Under the pieces are notes generated by a model, which was given only the letters and a program-made list of their open reading frames with translations, had not been told where the DNA came from and searched no databases. A DNA stretch of 64,000 nucleotides from DASWED01 sp036394995 (GTDB lineage Bacteria > Actinomycetota > UBA4738 > JACQTL01), in assembly GCA_036394995.1 (NCBI GenBank), contig DASWED010000114.1, forward strand, positions 1 to 64,000. Direction: 5' to 3'. The position numbers and the translations under genes are program-made. Shown in pieces: positions 1 to 8,559 of the stretch; position 1 is the stretch's first letter, and each line of letters opens with the position of its first letter.

Positions 1-215
1 AGGAGTTCGACCTGCTGCTGCTCCTGGCCTCGCGCACCGGTCACGTGTTCTCGCGGATCCAGCTCCTCGACGAGCTGTGGGACTTCGCCTTCGACGGCGA
101 TCCCTCCACGGTGACGGTCCACGTTCGCCGGGTTCGGGAGAAGATCGAGCGCGTTCCCTCCGCGCCGCGCCACCTGGTCACGGTGTGGGGCGCCGGCTAC
201 CGGTTCGACCCATGA
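1..215 (+). CDS. Response regulator, OmpR/PhoB family, C-terminal DNA-binding domain (5' partial)
   Basis: The open frame runs in from the left edge and ends in TGA at 213-215. About 70 residues are visible. They form the end of a winged-helix domain: the SRIQLLDELW helix, the recognition-helix region STVTVHVRRVREKIE, and the C-terminal hairpin VWGAGYRF, which is near-invariant in OmpR/PhoB regulators. The receiver domain lies outside the window. The stop overlaps the start of the sensor kinase gene (ATGA), so the two are translationally coupled and form one two-component system. The signal sensed cannot be deduced from this fragment. Confidence 0.93.
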   Translation, partial: EFDLLLLLASRTGHVFSRIQLLDELWDFAFDGDPSTVTVHVRRVREKIERVPSAPRHLVTVWGAGYRFDP

Positions 216-1459
216 TCCGCGCCGGATCCGGGTCGCGGCCACCCGGGAGCGCCCGGGTCCGGTGGGGGTCGCTCGCGCTGGTCCTGGCCGTCGCGGTGGC
301 AGGTGCGGCCGCATCGCTGGCGGCCGGCGCGGCGAGCGGGATGCACCGGTCCGCCCTGGCCCACCTGGCCGCGCTGCTGATCCCGGCCACGGTCGTGACC
401 GTGGTGACCGTCGCCGCCACCGGGCCCCTGCTCGTCCGGGCCGGCGTCCGCAGCCGGCTCCTGGCGGTGTCCATGATCGGGACGCTGACCGCGGTGGCCA
501 ATCTCGTCGTGCTGGCCGCCCTGATGTTCGTGGATGGACACGACGTGGTGTCCCTGGCGGTCCTGGTGGCCTACTCGGCCGCGGCCGGCGCGGGAGCCGC
601 GTTCGTGGCGGGCCGGTCGACCTCCGCCGCCATCGGACGCCTGGCCCGGACCGCCCGGGCGCTGGCCGAGGGGGACCTCGGGGCCAGGGTCGGCCCGCTG
701 GACGCCGAGCGGGAGCTCGTCTCACTGGGCGCCGACCTCGATCAGATGGCCGGCCGGCTCCAGCAGGCCGTGGAACGGGTCCGGGAGGTGGAATCGCGCC
801 GCCGCGACCTGGTCGTGGCGGTGTCCCACGACCTCCGGACCCCGCTGGCCAGCCTCCGGGCCATGGTCGAGGCCGTCGACGAGGGCGTGGTGGAGGACCT
901 CCCCACGCTCCGCCGCTACTCCGCGGAGATGCGCCGGTCCGTCGGAACGCTGTCCACCCTGGTGGACGACCTGTTCGAGCTGGTGCAGCTCGACGCCGGG
1001 GCCATCGAACGCGAGACGCAGCGGGCCCGGGTGGAGGACGTCATCCGCGCCGCGCTGGAGGCGTGCCGGGCCGGCGCGGACGCCAAGCGCCTCGACGTGC
1101 GGACGGCCATCACCGCGCCGGGGGCATGGTGCTCGCCGCGCATGGTCCGGGTCCTCCAGAACCTGCTGGTGAACGCGATCCGTCACACCCCGCCCGACGG
1201 CACCATCACGATCGAGGCCGAACGGCGCCCCGGGTCGCTCCTGCTGGCGGTGGCGGACACCGGTGAGGGGGTCCCGGAGGAGGCCCGGGACCACATCTGG
1301 GAGCCGTTCTGGCGGGGCGACCCGGCGCGGGCCGAACCCGGCTCCGGCCTCGGCCTCACGCTCAGCAAGCGCATCGTCGAAGCGCTGGGGGGCACCATCG
1401 AGGCCGGCGGCGGGGAGCCCATCGGGGCCCGGTTCGCCGTCACCCTCCCCTCGGCCTGA
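212..1459 (+). CDS. Sensor histidine kinase (HAMP, HisKA, HATPase_c)
   Basis: This 415-aa kinase starts at the ATG overlapping the regulator stop; an upstream in-frame extension would run through the regulator gene and is rejected. Two to four hydrophobic segments in residues ~20-130 form the membrane sensor, with little extracytoplasmic loop. A HAMP-like linker (GRLARTARALAEGDL) follows. The dimerisation helix has the phospho-acceptor His206 in SHDLRTPLASL. The ATPase domain shows the N box NLLVNAIRHT, the G1 box DTGEGV and the G2 box GSGLGLTLSKRI. It should autophosphorylate and transfer to the partner regulator just upstream. The ligand is unknown. Confidence 0.95.
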   Translation: MIRAGSGSRPPGSARVRWGSLALVLAVAVAGAAASLAAGAASGMHRSALAHLAALLIPATVVTVVTVAATGPLLVRAGVRSRLLAVSMIGTLTAVANLVVLAALMFVDGHDVVSLAVLVAYSAAAGAGAAFVAGRSTSAAIGRLARTARALAEGDLGARVGPLDAERELVSLGADLDQMAGRLQQAVERVREVESRRRDLVVAVSHDLRTPLASLRAMVEAVDEGVVEDLPTLRRYSAEMRRSVGTLSTLVDDLFELVQLDAGAIERETQRARVEDVIRAALEACRAGADAKRLDVRTAITAPGAWCSPRMVRVLQNLLVNAIRHTPPDGTITIEAERRPGSLLLAVADTGEGVPEEARDHIWEPFWRGDPARAEPGSGLGLTLSKRIVEALGGTIEAGGGEPIGARFAVTLPSA

Positions 1460-1673
1460 CCCGCCGCGGGCGCATCCGCGGTCCACTGTTCACCAGCCGG
1501 GTGCTCGAGCCGCGTTCATCACCCGTTCCGAAATCCGCAAGCGGCCCGCAATCCCCCCGCCTCTACGTTCGGTTCGTCGATGCCCGCCGGAACGGACGGG
1601 AGGTGGTGCCGGAGCCGACACGGGTCTCGAGCCAGCTTCGAACGAACGAGCAACGACCGAGAGGAGGAACCGG

Positions 1674-2801
1674 ATGCGATTTCGATCGAGGATGCGACTG
1701 CTCGTCGCGGCGGCATCCGTGGCGCTGGCCGCGGTGGCGTTCGTCCAGGGGCCCAGTGCCTCGGCGGCGGATGGCGGCGGCGCGGTGTACGTGCTGACCA
1801 ACCAGTCGGCCGGCAACGCGGTACAGGTGTACGAGCGTGCGCCGGACGGCTCGCTGGCGTTCTCGGGCGCGTTCCCCACCACCGGGACCGGAACGGGCGC
1901 CGGGCTCGGGAGCCAGGGGGCGCTTGTGCTGAAGGGGACCCGTCTGTTCGCCGTGGATGCGGGGTCGAACCAGATCTCCGACCTCTCCGTTGGCGGCGGG
2001 GGCCTGACCCTCAGCCACCTCGACACCGTCGGATCGGGCGGCGTGACTCCGATCAGCGTCACGGTGAAGGGAACCCTGCTCTACGTCCTGAACGCGGGCG
2101 ACGGGTCGAACGCGGGCAACATCACCGGGTTCCGGATCCGCGACGACGGCCGGCTCCACGCCATCCCCGGGTCCACCCGGCCGCTCTCCGCGGATTCCGC
2201 GGGGCCGGCGCAGGTGCAGTTCAGCCCGAATGGCGGCCTCCTCATCGTCACGGAGAAGGCCACGAACCTCATCGACACCTACACGGTGAGCGCATCGGGG
2301 CTCGCCTCCGGACCGACCACCCACCCCTCCGCGGGACAGACTCCCTTCGGCTTCGACGTCCGGGGGAAGCGGCTGTTCGTGAGCGAGGCCTTCGGCGGGG
2401 CCCAAGACGCGAGCGCGATGTCCTCGTACCACATCGGGGACGGCGGGGCGCTGCACGTGATCAGCGCCAGCGTGCCCACCACCGAGACCGCCGCGTGCTG
2501 GGTGGTCGTGACCACCAACGGCCGGTACGCGTACGCGACGAACACCGGAAGCGCCAGTGTCTCCGGCTACCGGGTCCGGCCGAACGGCGCCGTCCGGTTG
2601 CTCGACGCCGACGGCACGACCGGGAACACGGGCGGCGCCCCGATCGACGCGGCCGTGTCCGCCGGCAGCGAGTTCCTGTACACGAACGACTCCGCGGGGC
2701 ACGACATCAGTGCCTTCCGGATCCACCGGGACGGGAGCCTGACGCCGGTCGCCGGCGCGAGCGGGCTGCCCGCGGGCGCCGTCGGCCTGGCCGCACGGTA
2801 G
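1674..2801 (+). CDS. Secreted lactonase-family seven-bladed beta-propeller protein
   Basis: The product has 375 aa. The ATG at 1674 is preceded by GAGGAGGA and opens a clear signal peptide (basic MRFRSRMRLL, hydrophobic core, cleavage near SASA-A), so I chose it over upstream in-frame codons. The mature protein is built of blade-like repeats of the type VYVLTNQSAGNAVQVYERAPDG, YVLNAGDGSNAGNITGFRI and YAYATNTGSASVSGYRV, typical of the 6-phosphogluconolactonase/YncE-like propeller superfamily. Secreted members of this fold are often structural or binding proteins, so lactonase activity is not implied. Convergent with the sugar dehydrogenase gene; a hairpin lies between them. Confidence 0.85.
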   Translation: MRFRSRMRLLVAAASVALAAVAFVQGPSASAADGGGAVYVLTNQSAGNAVQVYERAPDGSLAFSGAFPTTGTGTGAGLGSQGALVLKGTRLFAVDAGSNQISDLSVGGGGLTLSHLDTVGSGGVTPISVTVKGTLLYVLNAGDGSNAGNITGFRIRDDGRLHAIPGSTRPLSADSAGPAQVQFSPNGGLLIVTEKATNLIDTYTVSASGLASGPTTHPSAGQTPFGFDVRGKRLFVSEAFGGAQDASAMSSYHIGDGGALHVISASVPTTETAACWVVVTTNGRYAYATNTGSASVSGYRVRPNGAVRLLDADGTTGNTGGAPIDAAVSAGSEFLYTNDSAGHDISAFRIHRDGSLTPVAGASGLPAGAVGLAAR

Positions 2802-2844
2802 GAAGACCCCCCGGCGGGTGCGGCTGCCGGCTCCATGAACGCGA

Positions 2845-2877
2845 GAACGGCGGGTCGGATGCCCCGGCCCGCCGTTC
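2845..2877. terminator. Hairpin between convergent genes
   Basis: The perfect 10-bp inverted repeat GAACGGCGGG / CCCGCCGTTC (2845-2854 and 2868-2877) has a 13-base loop. It lies between two convergent genes. There is no T-run, as is common for actinobacterial terminators. It could serve both strands. Confidence 0.6.
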
Positions 2878-2931
2878 GCCGTCTGCCGGAATCGCCCCAT
2901 CCCGGCGGTGACGCGCCACGGGTCGGCGGCG

Positions 2932-4239
2932 CTATCCGGGGGGCGGGGTCCGGCGGGCCCTCCGGCGCCGGGCCACGAGCACGATCACGCCGTCGACGAC
3001 CAGGAACGCGGCGGCCGCGATGATCACGATCCCCCCGACGCCGATGCCGCCGCCTCCTCCGGAGCCCGGCGGGGAGGGGCTGGGGGTCGGCGAGGGCGGC
3101 CGCGACGCGGGCCCGGCCGGCGTGAACGGGACGCCGCGGGCCCCCACGATCCGTTCGATCGCGTCCTCCGTGGCCACGTAGAGATTCCCGTCCGGGCCCA
3201 CCTCGACGTCCGTGATCCCGCTCGGCATCGACGCCTCGACCGTCGTCTCTTGCACCAGCCGGAAGTCCGGGGGCTGGAGGATCGCCGAGTGCAGGTCGTG
3301 GTGGTAGTCGCCGAACACGAGCTGCCCGCCCGGGACCGGTTCCACGGAGTCCGCCGACAGGGCCTGGTCGTAGAAGGCGCATCCGGTCACCACGATCACG
3401 TCGCGGAACGTGAGGACGGGATCCACGAACCGGTCGCCCCCGCCGGGGCCAAGCTGGTCGGGCCAGCCGTAGTTCTTCCCGGCCTCGATCCGGTTGATCT
3501 CGTCGTCCCGGTCGGGCCCGTTCTCCGTCTCCCACAGGTCGCCGGTCACGGGATGGACGCACAGGCCGAACGAGTTCCGGATGCCCATGGCGTCGACGGG
3601 CGAGTCCGGGCCGAACGGGTTGTCGGCCGGGATCGACCCGTCGGGGTTCAGCCGCAGGATCTTGCCGCCCACGCTGTTGGGGTCCTGGGCCAGGCCGTCG
3701 TCGCCGGTCTCACCCACCGCCGCGTACAGCTTCCCGTCAACGCCGAACGCCAGGTCGCCGCCGTTGTGGATCCCGGTCGCCTGGAGCAGGGTGAAGATGT
3801 CCTCGGTGTCGCCGCCCGTGTTCCCGGCGCTTCCGGTGCTGGAGATCGAGGCGGGGATCCTGGCGATGTGGTTCCGGCCGTCGTCCGCGGACGTGTAGTA
3901 CACGTACACGTACGGCGAGGTGGGGAACGCCGGATCCAGCGCCAGGCCCAGCAGCCCGCTCTCGCCCCCGCCCTCCACGTGGAGGGTGGCGAACGGATCA
4001 GGGAGGACCCTCCCGTGCTCGACGATCCGGATCCGGCCGGTCTCCTTCTCCGTGTAGAAGAGCCGCCCGTCGGGCGCGAACGCCATGTTCGTGGGGAAGT
4101 CAGCCTGGACCACGACCTGGACCTCGGGTCCGCCCGCCATGGTCAGTGCGGCGGCGTTCGATCCGGTGGAGCCGACCGCGGAGCCGGCCACCAGGGCCAG
4201 GGCCGCGAGCACGCTCCAGCGGCGGGCCCGATGGACCAC
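2932..4239 (-). CDS. PQQ-dependent sugar dehydrogenase family protein (GSDH), membrane-anchored
   Basis: The product has 435 aa. An N-terminal signal sequence (MVHRARRWSVLAALALVAGS) is followed by a six-bladed glucose/sorbosone-dehydrogenase-type propeller. Family signatures include FAPDGRLFYTEKETGRIRI, GLLGLALDPAF, GDLAFGVDGKLYAAVGETGD, GIRNSFGLCVHPVTGDLWETENGPD and PDGNLYVAT. A Pro/Ser/Gly-rich linker, one transmembrane helix (~395-420) and a basic tail anchor the protein to the outer face of the membrane. Soluble GSDHs oxidise aldoses with PQQ; the substrate here is unknown and no PQQ genes are in the window. The TetR gene ends 4 bases before this start, so the two are probably one transcript. 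Confidence 0.87.
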   Translation of the reverse strand: MVHRARRWSVLAALALVAGSAVGSTGSNAAALTMAGGPEVQVVVQADFPTNMAFAPDGRLFYTEKETGRIRIVEHGRVLPDPFATLHVEGGGESGLLGLALDPAFPTSPYVYVYYTSADDGRNHIARIPASISSTGSAGNTGGDTEDIFTLLQATGIHNGGDLAFGVDGKLYAAVGETGDDGLAQDPNSVGGKILRLNPDGSIPADNPFGPDSPVDAMGIRNSFGLCVHPVTGDLWETENGPDRDDEINRIEAGKNYGWPDQLGPGGGDRFVDPVLTFRDVIVVTGCAFYDQALSADSVEPVPGGQLVFGDYHHDLHSAILQPPDFRLVQETTVEASMPSGITDVEVGPDGNLYVATEDAIERIVGARGVPFTPAGPASRPPSPTPSPSPPGSGGGGGIGVGGIVIIAAAAFLVVDGVIVLVARRRRARRTPPPG

Positions 4240-4243
4240 CCGG

Positions 4244-4891
4244 CTACCCCGCCGGCCGGGGGCCCAGGACCCGGCGCAGCAGGTCCTTGGCCGCCGCGAC
4301 GAGCTCGTCGCGGTCGATCCCGCCCTCGTACAGGACGGCGTGCTCGATCGTGCCGTGGACGGCGTGGTCCAGGAACGTCGCGGTCATCAGGGGGTCCGTG
4401 ACGTCGAACGCGCCGGTCTCCATCCCCGCCTTGATCCCGGCCGCGAACATGTTCCGGAGCTTGCGGGAGGCGTCGCCGAACAGCGCCGAGCTCTCCGGGT
4501 GGAACCCGTCGCGGGCGAACACCTGGATGAGGTCGCGGTGCTCCAGCAGGAAGTCCACCATCGACTCCACGGTGACATCGGCCAGGGCCCACCAGTCGTC
4601 CCGGCCCACCCGGGTGTACAGCCCCAGGGCCTGCGCCACCAGGTCGTCCACGAACCGCTGCTTCAGGGCCCCCAGCAGGGCCTCCTTGGAGTCGAAGTAC
4701 AGGTAGAACGTGCCCTTGGCCACGCCGGCGGCCTCCGTCACGTCGGAGATCGTGGCGACGGACAGGCCCTTTCCCGCGAACACCCTCCGGGCCGCCTGCA
4801 GGATGTCCTCCCGACGTTCGTCCGGGCCCTTGGCCACCCGCCGGCGACCGGAGAGCTCCATAGCCTTGGGATCGAGCGCCGCCCGCGTCAT
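4244..4891 (-). CDS. TetR/AcrR family transcriptional regulator
   Basis: This 215-aa protein has an N-terminal TetR helix-turn-helix (DILQAARRVFAGKG through TISDVTEAAGVAKGTFYLYF, residues ~30-70) and a variable all-helical ligand-binding region. I place the start at MTRAALDP; MELSGRRR (ATG at 4861) is an alternative with a weak AAGG. Longer versions run into sequence resembling a cupredoxin tail on the other strand. The gene lies directly upstream of the sugar dehydrogenase gene and probably regulates that transcript, although many TetR regulators act elsewhere. Confidence 0.9.
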   Translation of the reverse strand: MTRAALDPKAMELSGRRRVAKGPDERREDILQAARRVFAGKGLSVATISDVTEAAGVAKGTFYLYFDSKEALLGALKQRFVDDLVAQALGLYTRVGRDDWWALADVTVESMVDFLLEHRDLIQVFARDGFHPESSALFGDASRKLRNMFAAGIKAGMETGAFDVTDPLMTATFLDHAVHGTIEHAVLYEGGIDRDELVAAAKDLLRRVLGPRPAG

Positions 4892-5072
4892 GCGGAGCAG
4901 TCTACGGTGCCCGCCACCGGTGGGTTCCCTCGATGTCGAGGTCGCACCCGGCCAGACCATTGACCTCGATCCCATCGACGACGCCATCGTCGCGGGCACC
5001 TACACGTTCTACTGCCGGTTCCACGGCCACCCCGACGGCACCGGCATGGCGGGGGAGCTCAGGGCCGGCTGA
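4890..5072 (+). pseudogene. Cupredoxin (plastocyanin-like) C-terminal remnant
   Basis: The last ~45 codons of this frame end in DAIVAGTYTFYCRFHGHPDG followed by TGMAGEL. That is the end of a type-1 copper domain: a beta strand, then Cys-x2-His with a Met ligand downstream. The first Cu-binding His and most of the beta-sandwich are missing. The visible frame is at most 60 codons and its 5' part lies over the tetR start. I read it as a decayed gene tail. A functional mini-protein is possible but would lack one copper ligand. Confidence 0.5.
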
Positions 5073-5081
5073 GCCCTGGGC

Positions 5082-6242
5082 CTAGGACAGGGCGCGGGAG
5101 AGGTCGGCGATCAGGTCGTCGGGGTGCTCGATGCCCACCGACAGCCGGACCAGGTCGGCGGGGATCTCCAGCGGTGAGCCGGCCACGCTGGCGTGGGTCA
5201 TGGGACCGGGCACCTCGATGAGGGACTCGACGCCGCCCAGGGACTCGGCCAGGAAGAACAATCGGGTGCGCTCGGCGATGCGGCGGGCCCGTTCGTCGGT
5301 GCCGGCCCGGAACGAGACCATGCCGCCGAAGTCACGCATCTGCCTCGACGCGATCTCGTGGCCGGGGTCGTCGGGCAGCCCGGGGTAGTACACCTGCTTG
5401 ACCATCTCGTGGCCGCGGAGGAACTCCGCCACCGCGCGGGCCCCCCGGCAGTGGGCCTCCATCCGCAGCGCCAGGGTCTTCACGCCGCGCAGGGCCAGGT
5501 AGCAGTCCATGGGCCCGGGCACCGCCCCCACGGCGTTCTGCAGGAACGCCAGGCGCTCGGCGGCCTCGGCGTCGTTCAGGACCAGGGCGCCCGACACCAG
5601 GTCCGAGTGCCCGCCCAGGTACTTCGTCACGGAGTGCACGACGACGTCGCACCCCAGATCCAGGGGCCGCTGGAGGTACGGCGTGGCGAACGTGTTGTCC
5701 ACCACGCACCACGCGCCGGCCTCGTGGGCGATGTCGGCGGCCCGGGCCAGGTCGACCACCTTCAGCAGCGGGTTCGACGGCGTCTCCACCCACACCATGC
5801 GCGTGGAGTCGCGGACCCCGGCCCGGAACGCATCGAGGTTGGTCATGTCCACGGTGTCGAACGCGATCCCCCAGTCGGCGAGGACCCGGGCCAGGAGGCG
5901 ATAGGTGCCGCCGTACACGTCGTCGGCCAGGAGCACGTGGTCGCCCGGCTTCAGCAGCATGAGCAGGGTGGTCTCGGCGCCCATGCCGGATGAGAACGAG
6001 AGGCCGTGGGCCCCGCCCTCGAGCGAGGCCAGGACGGTCTGGAGGGCCTCCCGGGTGGGATTCCCGCCGCGGGCGTAGTCGTAGCGCTTGGGCTTCCCCA
6101 CGCCCTCCTGCGCGTACGTGGACGTCTGGAAGATCGGCACGTTCACCGCGCCGTAGGCGGGCTCGGGGTCCTGACCGGAGTGGATGGCGCGGGTCTCGAA
6201 CCGCCAGCCCTCGGTTCGTTCGCCGTCCTCGTCGCCCGTCAT
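5082..6242 (-). CDS. PLP-dependent cystathionine gamma-lyase/gamma-synthase family enzyme
   Basis: The product has 386 aa, full length for the Cys/Met-metabolism PLP family. Signatures include the substrate-loop tyrosine region FQTSTYAQ, the PLP ring-stacking region DDVYGGTYRLL, VVDNTFATPYLQ, and the Schiff-base Lys207 in SVTKYLGGHSD. The ATG overlaps the stop of the DUF429 gene (ATGA), which fixes the start. Upstream in the same operon is cystathionine beta-synthase, so gamma-lyase (cystathionine to cysteine, 2-oxobutyrate and ammonia) is the better guess. Sequence alone does not separate it from cystathionine gamma-synthase. Confidence 0.93.
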   Translation of the reverse strand: MTGDEDGERTEGWRFETRAIHSGQDPEPAYGAVNVPIFQTSTYAQEGVGKPKRYDYARGGNPTREALQTVLASLEGGAHGLSFSSGMGAETTLLMLLKPGDHVLLADDVYGGTYRLLARVLADWGIAFDTVDMTNLDAFRAGVRDSTRMVWVETPSNPLLKVVDLARAADIAHEAGAWCVVDNTFATPYLQRPLDLGCDVVVHSVTKYLGGHSDLVSGALVLNDAEAAERLAFLQNAVGAVPGPMDCYLALRGVKTLALRMEAHCRGARAVAEFLRGHEMVKQVYYPGLPDDPGHEIASRQMRDFGGMVSFRAGTDERARRIAERTRLFFLAESLGGVESLIEVPGPMTHASVAGSPLEIPADLVRLSVGIEHPDDLIADLSRALS

Positions 6243-7093
6243 CGCATCTCCGGGGGGAGCTCCCATCCTCGCCTCCTCAGCTCGTCGGTGGCGTCCTGGC
6301 CCTCCCGGGCCGTGGCCCACAGCATGGACTTCCGCTTGGCGTCGTGACCGGGAGCGAACTCCCGGCTGGTCGACTCCCGGCACGCCGGGTCCCCGCAGGC
6401 GCACGGGGTCATCCCCGGGAACCTCGGTTGAGCGTCCGGACCGGCCGGGGCCGGGCGGCACCGCCGGAACGGCCGGGCCGGCAGGGCGGCCACCGGCAGC
6501 ACGATCACGCCCTCCTTCGGATCCCCCAGCGCCGTGGAGCGGCCCCGCAGCGCGAGGATCCCGGTCAGCGCGGCCAGCGCGGCGTCGATCTGGTCCTGTG
6601 ACCGCAGCCCCTTCACCGGCACCAGCTGGGACCGGAGCACCGATTCCCGGAACTCCCGTTTCGACGAACCGGCCGGCGGCAGGCAGCCCGCCAGGGTCAC
6701 CGCGGTGGCGTGGGGGAACACCTCGATCGCGTGACCCCGGACCGGGCCGCTCCCGTACCGGGGGAACCCGGCCTCCTCCGCGGCGGCGAACACCGTGAAC
6801 CCCACCCGCATCCATTCGTAGAAGGGGTGATCCTCGCGTTCGCCGGGTCCCGGTGTCCCGTAGGACTGGATGCCGAACCGCCGGAGCTCCCGCTCGGTGC
6901 GGCGGGAGCCCTTGCTCGTGCCCCAGGCCGGTGGGGCGTCGACGGCCACGACGTCCGGCCCCCATTCCGCGATGAGCGAGCCGAGCCGCCCCACCTCCAC
7001 CCGCCGCGCGGTCTCCACGGGGGTCACGGCCTCGTCGAGGAGCACCAGGTCCAGGCCCTTGCGGACCCCGACGTCGACCCCCAGAGCGCGCAC
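6239..7093 (-). CDS. DUF429 predicted-nuclease-fold protein with C-terminal FAPGHDAK cysteine motif
   Basis: The 284-aa product starts MRALGVDVGVRKGLDLVLLD, a ribonuclease-H-like first strand, and carries DVVAVDAPPAW, SYGTPGP, EVFPHATA and DQIDAALAAL. These are the conserved acidic and aromatic positions of DUF429. A short C-terminal module has a Cys cluster (CACGDPAC) followed by FAPGHDAKRKS, a small motif seen in other actinobacterial proteins and probably metal-binding. The function of the family is unknown. The gene sits between cbs (13-base gap) and the gamma-lyase (4-base overlap) on one transcript, so a tie to sulfur amino acid metabolism is suggested only by position. Confidence 0.8.
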   Translation of the reverse strand: MRALGVDVGVRKGLDLVLLDEAVTPVETARRVEVGRLGSLIAEWGPDVVAVDAPPAWGTSKGSRRTERELRRFGIQSYGTPGPGEREDHPFYEWMRVGFTVFAAAEEAGFPRYGSGPVRGHAIEVFPHATAVTLAGCLPPAGSSKREFRESVLRSQLVPVKGLRSQDQIDAALAALTGILALRGRSTALGDPKEGVIVLPVAALPARPFRRCRPAPAGPDAQPRFPGMTPCACGDPACRESTSREFAPGHDAKRKSMLWATAREGQDATDELRRRGWELPPEMR

Positions 7094-7106
7094 CGGCCGG
7101 ATCAGC

Positions 7107-8495
7107 TCAGCCCTGGTGCCCGCGACGGTGGGCCAGGAACTCCAGCAGGTCGCTCCTGGTGAGCACGCCGAGGACCTGGTCGCCCTTCGCCACGAGCACG
7201 GCTGTGCCCGACTGCAGGGCAGAGAACGCGGAGTCCAGGGGATCGTCGAACTCCACCATCGGCAACGGCGGGGACATGGCCTCGGCCACGTCGGCCTGGA
7301 GGGCGTCGGGGTCGCGGAACAGCCGGTCCAGGAGGTCCCGTTCGCGGATGGATCCCACGAACGCCGTGACCTCGTTCGCCCCCGCCTCCCGGACCACCGG
7401 GGCCTGCGAGATCCCGTGCGCCTGGAGGCGGTCCACGGCCTGGCGGACCTTCTCGTGGGCGCCGATCGTGACGAGCGCGGGGAGCCCCGCCGGCTTCGAC
7501 GCCAGCACCTCCTCCACCCGGGCCTGTTCGGGGCGCTCCACGAAGCCGTACTGGAGCATCCAGGTGTCGCTGTACAGCTTCGAAAGGTAGTTGCGACCGG
7601 TGTCGGGCAGGATCACCACGATCACGGCGTCCTCGGGCAGCTCCCGGGCCACGGTGAGGGCGGCGAACACCGCGGTGCCCGACGAGCCGCCCACCAGGAT
7701 CCCCTCCAGCCGGGTCACGGCCCGGGCGGTGAGGAGCGAGTCGCGGTCCGAGACCCGCACCCAGCGATCCACCACCCTGGGGTCGAACGTCTCCGGCCAG
7801 AAGTCCTCGCCGATGCCCTCGGTGAGATAGGGGCGGGCCTCCTCGTCCGGTTCGGCCGAGAACAGCGACCCCTCGGGGTCGGCGCCGACGACCATGACGT
7901 CCGGCTTGCGTTCCTTCAGGTACCGGCCGATCCCGGTGATCGTGCCGCCGGTCCCGACGCCGCACACCAGGACGTCGACCCGGCCGTCGGTCTGCTCCCA
8001 GATCTCCGGGCCGGTGGTCTCGTAGTGGGCCCGGGGGTTCTCCTGGTTGAAGTACTGATTCGGCTGGAACGCGCCGGGGATCTCCTCGGTGAGCCGGTCG
8101 GCCACCCGGTAGTAGGACTCGGGCGACTCCGGGGCGACGGCGGTGGGGGTGATCACGACCTCGGCGCCGTACGCCCGCAGGAGCGACACCTTCTCCTGGC
8201 TCATCTTGTCCGGCATGACGAAGATGCACCGGTAGCCCCTGATGGCCGCGGCGATGGCGAGCCCGTGGCCGGTGTTCCCGGACGTGGGCTCCACGATGGT
8301 TCCGCCGGGCTTCAGCACGCCGGCGCGCTCGGCGGCCTCGATCATCCGGACGCCGATGCGGTCTTTCACGCTCCCGCCCGGGTTCAGCATCTCGAGCTTG
8401 GCCAGGATGGCCGGCTTCACGCCCTGGGCCACGCGGCGCAGTCGCACCAGCGGGGTGTTGCCCATGGCGTCGAGGAACGTCCCCAGGACCTGCAT
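7107..8495 (-). CDS. cbs: Cystathionine beta-synthase with tandem CBS domains
   Basis: This 462-aa enzyme condenses serine and homocysteine to cystathionine in the cytosol. The fold-type II PLP domain (~1-320) shows the Schiff-base Lys44 in NPGGSVKDRIG, the substrate loop EPTSGNTGHGLA and the phosphate loop GVGTGGTITGIG. The motif SSGTAVFAAL lies near the end of the domain. Residues ~335-455 form a pair of CBS regulatory domains (ASKPAGLPALVTIGA..., MSPPLPMVEFDDPLDSAF), which bind adenosyl ligands in related enzymes. No heme-binding N-terminal extension is present. It is first in a minus-strand operon with DUF429 and the gamma-lyase: a reverse-transsulfuration unit. Confidence 0.95.
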   Translation of the reverse strand: MQVLGTFLDAMGNTPLVRLRRVAQGVKPAILAKLEMLNPGGSVKDRIGVRMIEAAERAGVLKPGGTIVEPTSGNTGHGLAIAAAIRGYRCIFVMPDKMSQEKVSLLRAYGAEVVITPTAVAPESPESYYRVADRLTEEIPGAFQPNQYFNQENPRAHYETTGPEIWEQTDGRVDVLVCGVGTGGTITGIGRYLKERKPDVMVVGADPEGSLFSAEPDEEARPYLTEGIGEDFWPETFDPRVVDRWVRVSDRDSLLTARAVTRLEGILVGGSSGTAVFAALTVARELPEDAVIVVILPDTGRNYLSKLYSDTWMLQYGFVERPEQARVEEVLASKPAGLPALVTIGAHEKVRQAVDRLQAHGISQAPVVREAGANEVTAFVGSIRERDLLDRLFRDPDALQADVAEAMSPPLPMVEFDDPLDSAFSALQSGTAVLVAKGDQVLGVLTRSDLLEFLAHRRGHQG

Positions 8496-8559
8496 CCCAC
8501 CCTCCCGTCTCCCGGACGCCCTCCATTGTCCACGCCGGGGGCCGCGCCCGCCACGGGTC

